In this document: positions 7,952 through 17,454 of the stretch, in pieces
How positions within the stretch are numbered: the first letter of the stretch is position 1
Layout of the letters: every line of letters begins with the position of its first letter
Assembly (NCBI GenBank): GCA_020536535.1
Contig: JAHLWZ010000917.1
Span: 23,806 to 47,866 of the forward strand
From: Pelomyxa schiedti
Taxonomy: Eukaryota > Evosea > Pelobiontida > Pelomyxidae
Reading direction: 5' to 3'
Length of the DNA stretch: 24,061 nt
The notes under the pieces: generated by a model
The model's input: only the letters and a program-made list of their open reading frames with translations
Database searches by the model: none
What the model was told of the DNA's origin: nothing
Translations under genes and position numbers: made by a program

Positions 7952-10195
7952 ATGGGCAGGAGGGGGACGCAGAGGGCGAGGCGGAGGAGGCCGACGCCAC
8001 AGGGGCGAATGGAGAAGAGACCACAGCGGAGAGTGCTGGTGCTGGGGATGGGGCAGGGGCAGGGGCAGGGGCCGAGAGCGCCGGGGTGGGTGGTGTTGCT
8101 GATGTCGGTGGGGGGGCGGAGGCTGCTGCTGTTCCCGTGGTTGTGGGGCCAAGGACACCAGAGGGGTGTAAGTCGTTGGCTCAGTTGGTCGCTGATGGTG
8201 ACACTAAAGGATTGAAGAACGCTATAGAGGTAGAGGGCAGGCCTGCTGATGAAATGGACGTGGAGGGTGATACTGCTTTGCACATCGCCTCTTTCAAGGG
8301 CCTCATCAAGTATGTTCCCTTTTTTTTTTTTTACCCATAATTGTATTCTTTTTCTTTATTTGTGATGTTTAACCTATAGTGTGTTGCGGTACTTGCTGGA
8401 TAAAGGAGGTAATCCCAACTGCAAGAACGGCTTGGGGTCTACGCCACTTCATCGTTTGGCTGTTAGCCCATTGCAAGATATACCAATGGCGACCTCACGA
8501 GTAGCAGACTTACTGTCACTGCTATTGTCAAAAGGTTTGTTTTTTTTTTTTTTCCCTCACAACTTAAACCTGTGTTAGGGGCAAACCCACTTGCTGTTAA
8601 TAAATCTGGTGTTGTTCCACTTGACATAATGCCCCCAAAAGTTCGTTATCTTATGGAACCTTATATTCCTAAGATGGAAATGCAAGTGGGCCAACAGTAT
8701 GTGGCACTTGTAATTGGTATAACCCTACAACGATATTGTCATTAACAACGTACAAAGGGAGTGCTGGTAGTGTAATGCACTCGATTGAGGCCCAATGTGG
8801 TGTGAGGCTTGTAGTTGGTGAATCCATCAATCACAACTGCACTATTACGATAATGGGCCCTGATGATGCCAGGAACAAAGCAAGACTGAGCATTCTCGAA
8901 ATTGTTGATGTAAGCACCTAATCTGCTTTCACTGTTGTCCTTATTTTTGGAAGGCGTGCAAAAGAAGAGAAAAGCAAGTTGAGGACTGTCGTCGAATGAT
9001 TGCTGAAAAGGAAAGAAAAGAGAGGCTCCTCAGGGAGCAAGAACAACAGGAACGGGCAAGAAAAGAGAAAGAGCGCAAGGCTAAACAAGATATAGAAGTA
9101 ACCCTCCCGGTGCCAACATCGAAACGTGAGGTACGAATTTCCGTCTCGTACTGATACTGAAAACACCTAGTATCTTGCTAGTTATCAGCTCACACTGAGA
9201 GATAAATACAATATGGATTTGAATTTCGTCGAAGGTAAAGCAATGAATATGGTCTCCAAACTCACCTCAATGACAGACGAAACTGGACTGCAAGTTGTAG
9301 CCAAGGGAATGAGCACCAATTTTGGCAAAGCAGTAGAAGAAGTGAAGTCAATTATATCCTCAAAAAAGTTGGTGCCCCCGCCACCCACCATAGTCACAAC
9401 CACTGTGGAGTCAAAGGTGACAAACACCAAAATAACAATTCAAGTGACAAAGAATGCACCCGCAATCCCAGCCACAACTGCCGCACCAAAGGACAAAAAG
9501 AAGAAACAGCCCTCTTCAAAAACTCCGCAACTTTCCACATCCCCTCCTCCACAAAAAGCAGCTTCACCAACCCCAAGTAAGTCCCCTGCCTCACAGCCCA
9601 CTACACGATACCCTCCACAGCAAACAGGCCCAGTGAAAACCGCACAAATTCACTTGCCAGCCTTTATTCAGACTCTCCCCACGACGTCAACAACAACCGC
9701 TTCGTCGTCCTCACAATCACCAGCCCAAAAGAAAACAGCTCCTCCTCAGCAACAGCAACAGCAGCATCATCAACAACAACAACAGTCCGCCCCCTGGGTT
9801 TTCTGGTCTCCTTTTGTCAACTCTCAATATTTTTGGGAGGTGCCGACGCAAAAGAACGTCATCTCGGATCTTGGTATGTGGGCTGTATGCTTTTTTCCGT
9901 TATTTACCATTCGCAGCCTGACCTTGGTGTTACGTCGCCAAAGTGCGACTGGATGCAGCCATTGCAAAAGCAAAAGCGCTGCACCCTACAGCATCCATTA
10001 GGGTACTTCTCCTTTTTAATTGAAAATGTTACTATGCACCATTTAGGCGGTGGCTTCCTGAGAAAAGGAAACCCCCACCAAGTCTTTCCCTCGTCTTTTT
10101 TCTCTTTCTCACTCCTTCGCGGGGGCGAGAGTTGTGAACCGAGGCCGCGGTGGCTTCCTGATCCAAGGAAACCCCGCCTCCTTTCATGCTTTTAA
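7663..10195 (+). CDS. ankyrin-repeat / KH-domain protein with acidic N-terminus and coiled coil
   Basis: Secure exons: 7663-8309, 8380-8534, 8579-8716, 8758-8909, 8954-9130, 9171-~9797. Residues 1-165 are acidic, Ala/Gly-rich and GC-rich, with a DP repeat near residue 90. Ankyrin repeats follow at about 195-290 ('GDTALHIASFKGLINVLRYLL', 'GSTPLHRLA', 'ANPLAVNKSGVVPLD'). A KH domain (302-364) has 'YVALVIGSAGSVMHSIE', a recognisable GxxG loop. Residues 365-423 form a charged coiled coil. A second, degenerate KH-like segment (~412-485) lacks GxxG. The tail is Pro/Thr-rich with polyQ. KH suggests RNA binding and ankyrin suggests protein binding; the exact role is unknown. The 3' exons are ambiguous. 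Route a (9840-9873, 9944-10002, 10047-10060) ends in a plausible helix and a TGA at 10058. Route b (donor 9805; 9840-9873, 9917-10002, 10047-10092, 10130-10195) has introns of typical length and ends at 10193. Confidence 0.85.
7922..7952 (+). repeat. hexanucleotide (gacccc)n coding for Asp-Pro repeats
   Basis: About five tandem copies of a 6-nt unit encode a DPDPDPDPDP run inside the acidic N-terminus of the ankyrin/KH protein. It is likely length-variable. Confidence 0.8.
10047..10180 (+). repeat. two imperfect ~32-bp direct repeats, each able to form a hairpin, 100 bp apart
   Basis: 'GCGGTGGCTTCCTGA' followed by 'AAGGAAACCCC' occurs at 10047-10075 and again, exactly 100 bp on, at 10147-10175. 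Each copy can fold by TTCC/GGAA plus a flanking arm: GGTGG/CCACC in copy 1 and GAGGC/GCCTC in copy 2. In one splicing route they would also encode 'RWLPEKRKPP' and 'RWLPDPRKPR'. Confidence 0.7.
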
Positions 10196-10647
10196 AAAAA
10201 AAAAGAAATTGGTGAAAGTCTACCTTTGTTTGGCGATAAATAAAAGAATGGAGAGGTTATGCTGCGTCTTCTTTTTTGTGTATGGTATCGTGCGCTCATT
10301 GTGGGTCCGGGTAAAAAGGTCCAGACTCTTTGTCCCTGAGGCATCCCACAAAGATACAAAGGTACAGTGCACTTCAGGTTTTTTCTCTGTTGCGGTGCTG
10401 TGATTGGGTGGTTGTAAAAAGGTTGGTGTTGTCGTTTCAACAAGAGAAAACAAGGGACTCCAAGGGCACAGGGGAAAAAAACCAGTGTACCCTACCACCC
10501 AAAGAATCAAGAAAAAACCTTGTTGAAAAGTAAGAAAATTTTAAGTTTTTCCTTTGAGGGTGGTGTTTTGTTGTCCACTGGATTCCTTGATATTACATTT
10601 CCTTGTGCATAACACGGTTGCTGTACATATATATGTTCACACCAGCT
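10196..10647. other. convergent 3' intergenic region
   Basis: This stretch lies between the ends of the ankyrin/KH gene (plus) and the lectin gene (minus). It opens with an A-rich run and has an AATAAA at 10239-10244, the likely poly(A) signal of the ankyrin/KH gene. G/T-rich and purine-rich sequence follows. No ORF here shows family motifs or consistent splicing, so I see no gene in it. Confidence 0.6.
10239..10244 (+). terminator. poly(A) signal AATAAA for the ankyrin/KH gene
   Basis: Perfect AATAAA 44 nt after the later candidate stop codon, followed by G/T-rich sequence. Confidence 0.5.
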
Positions 10648-12575
10648 TTACATCAGTTTTGTGGCTTTGTCTTGCTGGAACTTCTTCCAAGTAAACACGC
10701 CAAAGAGAACTGCAACCTGCAGTGCCATGATTGTCAGCCATGGGCCAAAGGATGTGGAGTTGAAAAATTTGTTGACTGTAGTATCAGCAGTGGAACTTAT
10801 TTGGTTGTGCAAGCTTTCAGTTGCTGAAGAGAGATGCTACAAAATACATCTTAGATGAGCAACAACTAAGAGTATATACATGTGCTGCTGACTGTATGTG
10901 CGTGAGAGTGGCGTCCTGTGCATGAAGTTTGTCAGTAATCATTGATGTAGTCTTCTCGACTTCTGCCACATGTTTCCTACAAAGGAAAAAAGGTATGATA
11001 AAAATCAATTGGACGGTGGTACATACATCAGTGAGTCAATGGCTTGCTGGTGAGGCACTGCCGATGTGGATAACCGCTTGGATAGAGCGACGAGCGAATT
11101 ACTCAACGTGCTCTTTGGTAGAGAAGCTGCATTTAAATTTTGTTGCCCAGCGACAAGGGAGCTCATGAGGGTATCGATGTGCTTCAGGTGTTTAAGGATA
11201 AAAACCTGAGGGATTAATATACTTCCGAACCTCAAATTGAAGGGAAAAAGTTGTTGTAAGCATCTCAAGAGCAAGTTGCTCAGGAATATCTTTGGGTGCA
11301 CCTTAAAGAAAATCAGGCTAAAAAAAAATACTGTGCCCATGGTACTTGGAAACGTGGGAACGGGTTCAGTAAGAGATAACTTAGCTCTATCCACAAGCTC
11401 CTTTGGTGCTTGTTAGTACTGATCACTATTGTGTACTGCAAGGAACCCTGAAAGAAAGCTTAGATGCTCCAGATACTTCTGCGGCCTTGATGGATACAAC
11501 CTCTGGTTGACTAGGTGGTTGGGGTTCAACTGCCCTCTATAAGTGTGAAAAAAAAAAAGGAAGGAAATAGTGAAAGTACTTTTCTTGGTGACAAGTCCCG
11601 CATTTGAAAGGAGTACACATCATGGTTATCTGGTTGTTCATGTGGAAGTACTAAAGTAAAATTGCACAAGCACACCAGCAAGAGCCCCTGTAGTAGCACT
11701 AAGTCCAAAGTAGTAACCAGTGGGGAGTTTAATCTCATGAAGCTCCACACATTGTGTCCACCGATCATCATGTGAGGTGTCCATCCAGACCTAACACGAG
11801 TTACGCACAACCGTTTCAATCAAATTAGGTACAGATAATGTTTGTTGTTCCCCTTCATAGCGGATCCTGGCTTTTGGGTTCTTTGCTGTATTTCGGAAGA
11901 AACTTTGGCAACCACCAGTCTGAATATCCTGGCCATCTGTAGCTGGATTGTAAACTTTGCTTTCATCATTCATAATAATGCTGACATATGGATTGTTCCT
12001 CTTTTCAAATGTTACAGGAGAAGCAATTCTACCTAATTACCTTTCCATCGTTATCATAAGTGTCAAAGGAAATCATGAGCCCGGACCAGGTTTCCTTTGA
12101 ACCAAAGGCAGGACCCTGAGTTGAGGGAGTTTCTGCGTACCAAAATGCGAATCCGTCGGCGCCGACTCGGCCGCCTCCATGTATCTTGTATTCGAGGGTT
12201 ACCTCCCAGTCAATAGCTTCAACTTTCTAGAGGTGCAGTCAATGAAAAAGTCACTACAACATAGGAGTATGTATCAATACCGCAACGTTCCAAATGTTTC
12301 CCGTTCGAGACGGCGTTGAAGGAGTCAACCGGATGTAATCGTCAGAAACCACAGTAGAACCCCCAAAGTTCCAGAATCGAATAGAACCGTGTCCTAGGGA
12401 GCAGTAAATAACCCCACGTCCCGTAAGTAAAGAGCGTGTTACCTTTCAGAAAGGGCTTTGCAAAAGAGTGCAAACGCACAACCGGCGTATCACGTTCTTC
12501 GGCTACAGTTTGTACGACACATAGGTCAACGCACACGAGAACAACGAGCGCTATAAAAACAACGCCACGCCGCAT
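10648..12575 (-). CDS. L-type lectin cargo receptor (ERGIC-53/LMAN1, EMP47 type)
   Basis: A type I membrane lectin that would carry high-mannose glycoproteins between ER and Golgi. Twelve exons, transcribed from right to left, give 473 aa: 12443-12575, 12281-12393, 12041-12226, 11833-12000, 11676-11790, 11580-11629, 11447-11536, 11346-11400, 11231-11301, 11027-11181, 10880-10976, 10648-10836. A signal peptide (1-~24) leads into the lectin domain (~35-260). Landmarks there are 'SIRFWNFGGSTVVSDDYIRL', 'GADGFAFWYAE', 'FDTYDNDGKRNNPYVSI', 'GGCQSFFRN' and 'GLSATTGALADNHDVYSF', holding the Asp, Asn and His typical of Ca/mannose binding. A luminal coiled-coil stalk (~320-435) follows, then one membrane span (441-461) and a 12-residue tail ending KATKLM. 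This is dilysine-like but not a canonical KKxx or KxKxx. The start is placed at 12575 because the signal peptide begins there. A 25-nt instead of 49-nt intron is possible at 11206-11230. Confidence 0.95.
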
Positions 12576-12845
12576 GGTGGTATTACAGGCAAACAACAGA
12601 CGGCTCCGGAAGGCCTTGTGATACAAGGGATTTGTTGTGGTTTTACAAAAAAAAGACGATCTCGGAAAACAACACTTGAAAAACAAATAGACGCAGGGCA
12701 TCACTGCCCAGGAATAGAAAATTAGAACAGGCATCTGCCAAGCTTAGACACAAAATATACACTTGTCAAGGTCGTGGTCCAAAATCGGGACGGCGAATTT
12801 TATCCCCGTCCCATTGGGGGAATTTTGTTCCCCTATATCTCAGTA
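12576..12845 (-). other. intergenic region between RLK1 3' end and lectin 5' end
   Basis: 270 bp between two minus-strand genes. It must contain the RLK1 3' UTR and the lectin promoter and 5' UTR. I found no clear poly(A) hexamer or TATA box. Confidence 0.4.
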
Positions 12846-15800
12846 TCAGTTGACAAGCTCCTGGAGTGCCAACTCCTGTTCCAAGAGGGGAGAAACATCC
12901 TCGAATCCTGGTGGTTTTGTGTTGGATTGGTTTTTGTTGATAATGGGACGAAAAAGGGAAAATACTGGGTCGGTCATGGTGGTCCTGTGCCCAGCATTTC
13001 TCTATGATAGATTTCAAACCAGGAGAGTTAATTTCCTCCAGTGGAGGTCGCTAGGGATTGGCATTAGATTTTTAGACACCCTAGTAGCAGGAAAGGTACA
13101 TTCCCGTTAATCACAAACTCAGTTATCTCTGATGGCTTGTAAATAATAAAGAAGAGGGAGAAATTCAGGCACACTCCAAAATGACTGAAGGTCACTAAAA
13201 GGATCCCTTCTAGTCACGATTTCCCACGCCAATATTCCAAAACTACATTGTTTTTACAAAGAGGGTTGGTGGAAATTGCCTTACCTATATACATCTGCAC
13301 TTTCTCTGTACTTTAGAAATTGTTACATGAATATTATGGCATGAGTAACTACCTTTCCACTTGCTAGAAGTTCCTATAAATAACTTCAGAACGAGGAATT
13401 GAAAAGGGGAAAAAATACCGGGGGCATATACATGGGAGTCCCCACCTTTGTAAAGAAATTAAAATCATTTCCCATTAGTTAAAACATACTCCAGTAGTAA
13501 AGTTTTGCGTTTCCTCTGTTTGAGCTGGAGAAAAATGTTAAAATTTTGGGTCTCTTTGTATAGTAGCCTTACTGAAGTTTCGGCTTGTTCCAAAATCTTA
13601 AAAAAAAGTTTAAAAAAATCAATAAAGCACCTATTGCCCACCAGTAATTTTACAATTCACAGGCGCCCCAATATCGAGAGTCAATACCTGCAAAAGGGAA
13701 TGAGATAAAAGACATTATACCAATCAAATCATAAACCAAAAGATTGTCAGGTTTGAGGTCTCGATGGAGGACATTGGCCTGCTTGTGTTAAGAGTTAACA
13801 TTGAATAATCAGACATACTTGATGCAAAAATGTCATGCCTATGGAAGGAATAAGAATAGTAATAAAACAAGAGTGTTACCTCGTGTGCAGTCGAGAAAGC
13901 ACTTCAATATTAATTGATACGAGAAGGGATGTTTATTTATAGCGGATTTGAGGCTGCCATATGGGAATAACTCCTGATGAACAAATTGTTAAGAACAGCA
14001 GAGTAAATTGGAGATTGTACAGTAACGAGTGCCAGCTTTCCTGGTGTCCTTACTTCAAAAAATGAGTAATAAAAGAAATGATAGTTTGGGACCACCTGCT
14101 CCAATGAAGGAAACAATCTAGAATGGAAAGGATAGGATAGTTAAGAAGTGTCAACAATGAAAGGTATTACCTGGGGACATCGTATACTTTCAAGAATTCT
14201 CACCTCTTGTTCGAACTCAGTTATTACTTTCTTCCCTTCTTGACTCTATGGTGTGTGCTGAGTATGTAGTAACAGACCTAACCTTGCTTACTTTAATTAT
14301 TTTTACTGCCACAGGCTGTCCTCGCCTAAAACGATAAATGAAACATAAAAATAAAATACAAGTACCAGGTAGCTTTATACACGATACCAAAGGCACCTTC
14401 CCCAATAGCAGTATCAAGCTTTTTTTTTTTTTTTTTTTTTTGAGTTAGGGGTCGAATTCACCAATCAAATCAACCATAAGTTCTTCCTGATCAAGGTGGG
14501 TAGACAACTTACTACTTAAATTAACATTCAGAGCCAAAAAAGTCTGAAAAAGTGGTTTACAAGGACAGTCTATTTAGATAGAGTTACATGAAGGTTCTCC
14601 AAATCTTTCGAGGCTTGAATTATGATATTTGTTTCCAAGACAGTAGTGCATAAAACAGTCAAACTTATACTCAACTCTAGTTGATGTTTCTTAGCATGTT
14701 AGATCATATATTACGGTCCTCAACATACCGGTTTTAGTGAGCCAGACTGTGGGCTTATTGTCGCATTATACTTGTGGCTCTTAGGTATAATGCAGTTGAA
14801 ATAAATCACGGTCTTCCTAGAGTTGCTCAAGGTTATTGTATCAGTGAGTTCAACACCAACGGGTGCCTGGTGTGTGTCCAAGCCAAACTCCACCTTTTCC
14901 TCTGGTATTACCTTAGTGACAGAAATGTAAATTTCATAGTATTTTGTTACGGTAACAACAAACCTGCAAAAGGAAGTTCGCAGAGGTTTTCTGGCTTTGG
15001 GACAGTGAAAAAGTGTTCATAAAACAAAGAGGAGACCACTTACTGGCATCCTTCAAGAGAAATCGATTTATCAAAACGGACTGTACTGGATAAAAGTGAC
15101 ATCGGGTTCATTTCTGTCTCCCTTTCTTCTAGATCTTGAGAAACGTACTTCCTGGCAAACAAAATGAGGTGAGCACGATAGTGGAAAGATGATAAACCGT
15201 TTCAGGAAGAAGAAACCAAGGCAAAAAGCACCTGCCAAAAATGCCAAACCAAACAGCCCACCAATAACTCCTCCAGCAATTGCTTTTTTGTTCCTACCAG
15301 AATGAGAGCTGGACGTGGACAACAATCTTGATGCATCACTTGAAAGGGAGGATGACAGTGCAATTGAATTTGACTTGAGTTCAGAATGTGAAACGGACTG
15401 GGTTGAGCTATAGGAAGAAATACTCCAACGAGACTCAGAAGACGATACTGAAGAAGAGTCAATAGTTGCAGGCAAGGATGAACTAGAAGAAAACACTGAA
15501 GAGGAACTGGAGGGTAAGCTTGACGAGGAAGAAGAGCGAGACGAAGATGAGGACGAGGATATTTGGGACGAAGAAAATGAGGAAGAGATAGAAGCGGAGG
15601 ACGAGAGAATAGATGACGATGAGGAAATGGAAGCTGAGGGTGAGAGAGAAAAATACACCGATGATTCCGAAGATGAGAAGGATGCTGAATGTGACAAAGA
15701 ACATGAAGATGACGAACCTGATGACGATATGGAAGAAGAATCTGAAGAAGACCTGGAATACGATTCTGATGAAGATATGGAAGAAGAATCTGAGGAAGAG

Positions 15801-17086
15801 TGTGACGATTCTGAAATAGAATATGAAGAAGAATCTGACAAAGAGGAATCAGATGAAGACAGTGATGCTGACTCTGATGAAGAAGAGAATGACTCTGACG
15901 AAGACAATGACACTGACTCTGATGAAGAAGAGAATGATCCCGATGAAGAAGAGAATGAGTCCGACGAAGACAGTGAGGATGATTCCGACGAAGAAGAGAA
16001 TGACTCTGACGAGGACGAGAATGACTCGGATGAAGAGAGTGAATGGGAGGAAGACGATAGAGACTCTGATGATGAATAGGACGGGACGTTGTAACAGGAG
16101 CAAGAATAGGAAAAAAGGGTCCTGTACCAGTATTTTGGGGTTTTGACAATCTGTGTTATTGCTGGGGCTTCACCCAGTACATCTGATATCTTGTAGATCC
16201 AGGTAGTTCCATTAAAAACAGACTGATAAATTCCGCCATCATTGCAATCTGTCACTATCCCCGCAAAAATTGCACTCGAGCCAAAAAGTGAGGAGCGGGC
16301 AGCCAGTTCGGTTGAATTAAGCCTCGTAGCATGCGAAGTATTCGTGTTCAGCTTGTAGAACTTTCCACTGGCCTCAGATATAATCACCGCATTAGGCTCA
16401 CACAAAGCAGTAGCATCCTTATAATCCTCAGTAGAACTCAGTCCCGTAATTGTGGCCAGCATCTTTGTGGAGGTTGGTGCAGTAGTGTGCTGATACATCC
16501 GATGTTTTTGCACGGCTGGATCCCAAACAAAAGAGTACAGGATGCCTGCCGTTATATTCGAGGGGTCGATCCACCACGCCGTGACTAGGCCCAAAACAGA
16601 GCAGTTGGCAGTTATGGGAGTCAACTTGGAAGCTGCCGCGGGGTCGCATTTGGCATTAGTAAAGGTGAGGGACAAGTTGGTCGTGCCCGTCGCGCCGAAT
16701 TGGTAAAGCGAAATGGCGTTGGTACCAACTGTCTCGGCGGCCCGCATGGCCGGGGCTAGGCACCACTCGCCCTCGGTCGCTGTTATGGGAGAGTCGCCGG
16801 ACTGTGCGATAACAACTTCGACGGCTTTTACATTCTCGGTACTTCCTCCATATTGGACCCAGTTGGCGGGAAAGCCGAAGGATTTAAACTCAAAGGTGCT
16901 TCGTGATGCCATGCTCCGGGAAATGGTGTTGCTCGGGATGGTAGAGTGGAACTGAGTTGTGGGAGAAGTAGCGGGGACCGTGACAGGAAGGAGAGGGAGA
17001 ATTGTGGGAGTGCACAGCGAGGCAACGAAGAAGTACTGGACCAGTAGAAAGGACCAGAGTAGCACTGTGCTGGCTGTATGGAGCAT
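12846..17086 (-). CDS. receptor-type TKL kinase with Ser-rich ectodomain (RLK1)
   Basis: Twenty-four exons, read right to left, give 1062 aa: 15198-17086, 15044-15151, 14964-14994, 14729-14911, 14588-14689, 14475-14543, 14366-14418, 14292-14325, 14171-14245, 14096-14117, 14021-14052, 13880-13973, 13819-13838, 13737-13781, 13642-13687, 13573-13596, 13490-13524, 13419-13445, 13353-13373, 13285-13310, 13173-13242, 13100-13135, 12966-13050, 12846-12907. Order: signal peptide; glycosylatable ectodomain of unrecognised family (~27-330); Ser-rich stalk (~332-595); membrane span (~600-627); 'VRFDKSI' juxtamembrane motif; MSP/ASH-like beta domain (677-~780); TKL kinase (795-1050). Kinase residues: 'GEGAFG' loop, Lys820, Glu837, 'HRDLKPDN' (910-917), DFG 935-937, 'GTPMYMPPE' (PPE replaces APE), 'CWAQDHHDRP'. 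HRDLK implies Ser/Thr specificity. The stop just after the span in the long ORF is intronic. The ligand is unknown. Confidence 0.92.
14419..14441 (-). repeat. A22 tract abutting a 3' splice site of RLK1
   Basis: On the coding (minus) strand a 22-base A run sits between a 'ctaac' branch-point-like motif and the final 'ag' of the intron before the kinase glycine-rich loop. The equivalent RLK2 intron (20009-20048) has no such tract. Confidence 0.85.
15300..16095 (-). repeat. Ser-rich low-complexity stalk of RLK1
   Basis: About 260 residues dominated by 'SSSES', 'SSSSES' and 'SLSSS' units, encoded mainly by mixed TCN codons rather than one repeated codon. That argues for selection on protein composition rather than a simple DNA microsatellite. 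It is a likely heavily O-glycosylated spacer holding the ectodomain off the membrane. Confidence 0.85.
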
Positions 17087-17454
17087 CAAAGACCCTGGGT
17101 GCTTTTCTTCTTTTTTTGATGATACAAGTACGGAACGCTATTTTCACGGAGGGTCCCATAAAGCTAGGAACTAATGAACGAAGATCACCTCCCGGATCAA
17201 AGATTTCTGGAAATGGGGACTAGTGCACAGGTGGTTTCCTTCCTTTCAGTCCTCTTGAAGTGGTATTTCAGCCCAGGGCACTTTTCGTCGCGTTTAAAAG
17301 GAACGGGACAAAACGGTTTCCGGGTCCCCCATTTTCAATTGATGATTGTTCAAAGTCGAAGCAGGGAAGGAGAAAGCAACACAAACTCGAAAGAACAAAG
17401 GATTAAACAAAACAAAACAAAAAAAAAAAAAACGCAGACACGAGTGTGCGCCGT
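17087..17454. promoter_or_regulatory. bidirectional intergenic region between RLK1 and RLK2
   Basis: 368 bp between the divergent start codons of the two receptor kinases. The RLK2 side ends in an A-rich 5' UTR (17404-17432). A TATA-like 'tttaaaag' lies at 17293-17300. GGGTCCC occurs at 17151-17157 and 17322-17328, one copy nearer each gene. No ORF in it is supported. Shared regulation is inferred from the arrangement. Confidence 0.45.

Noticed and set aside
7614-8283. Long minus-strand ORFs (136-218 aa)
   Set aside because: Shadow frames opposite the GC-rich first exon of the ankyrin/KH gene; low-complexity Ser/Pro/Gly or Pro/Arg composition and no family motif.
12576-12734. Upstream methionines extending the lectin ORF
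   Set aside because: The signal peptide begins at the ATG at 12575; the upstream extension has no homology and would bury the signal peptide.
15627-16079. 150-aa Asp/Glu-rich plus-strand ORF
   Set aside because: It is the antisense of the TCN-coded Ser-rich stalk of RLK1; GA-rich complements of Ser codons read as Asp/Glu. It has no motifs or splice support.
15071-17089. Treating the 672-codon Ser-rich ORF as a complete gene ending soon after the membrane span
   Set aside because: The stop lies beyond a 46-nt intron (15152-15197). Using the intron joins a juxtamembrane motif shared with RLK2 and continues in phase through the kinase.
17446-17454. GTG start for RLK2 (and TTG at 17089 for RLK1)
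   Set aside because: Non-ATG starts are not expected in a nuclear gene; an ATG lies three codons or one codon downstream and begins a good signal peptide.
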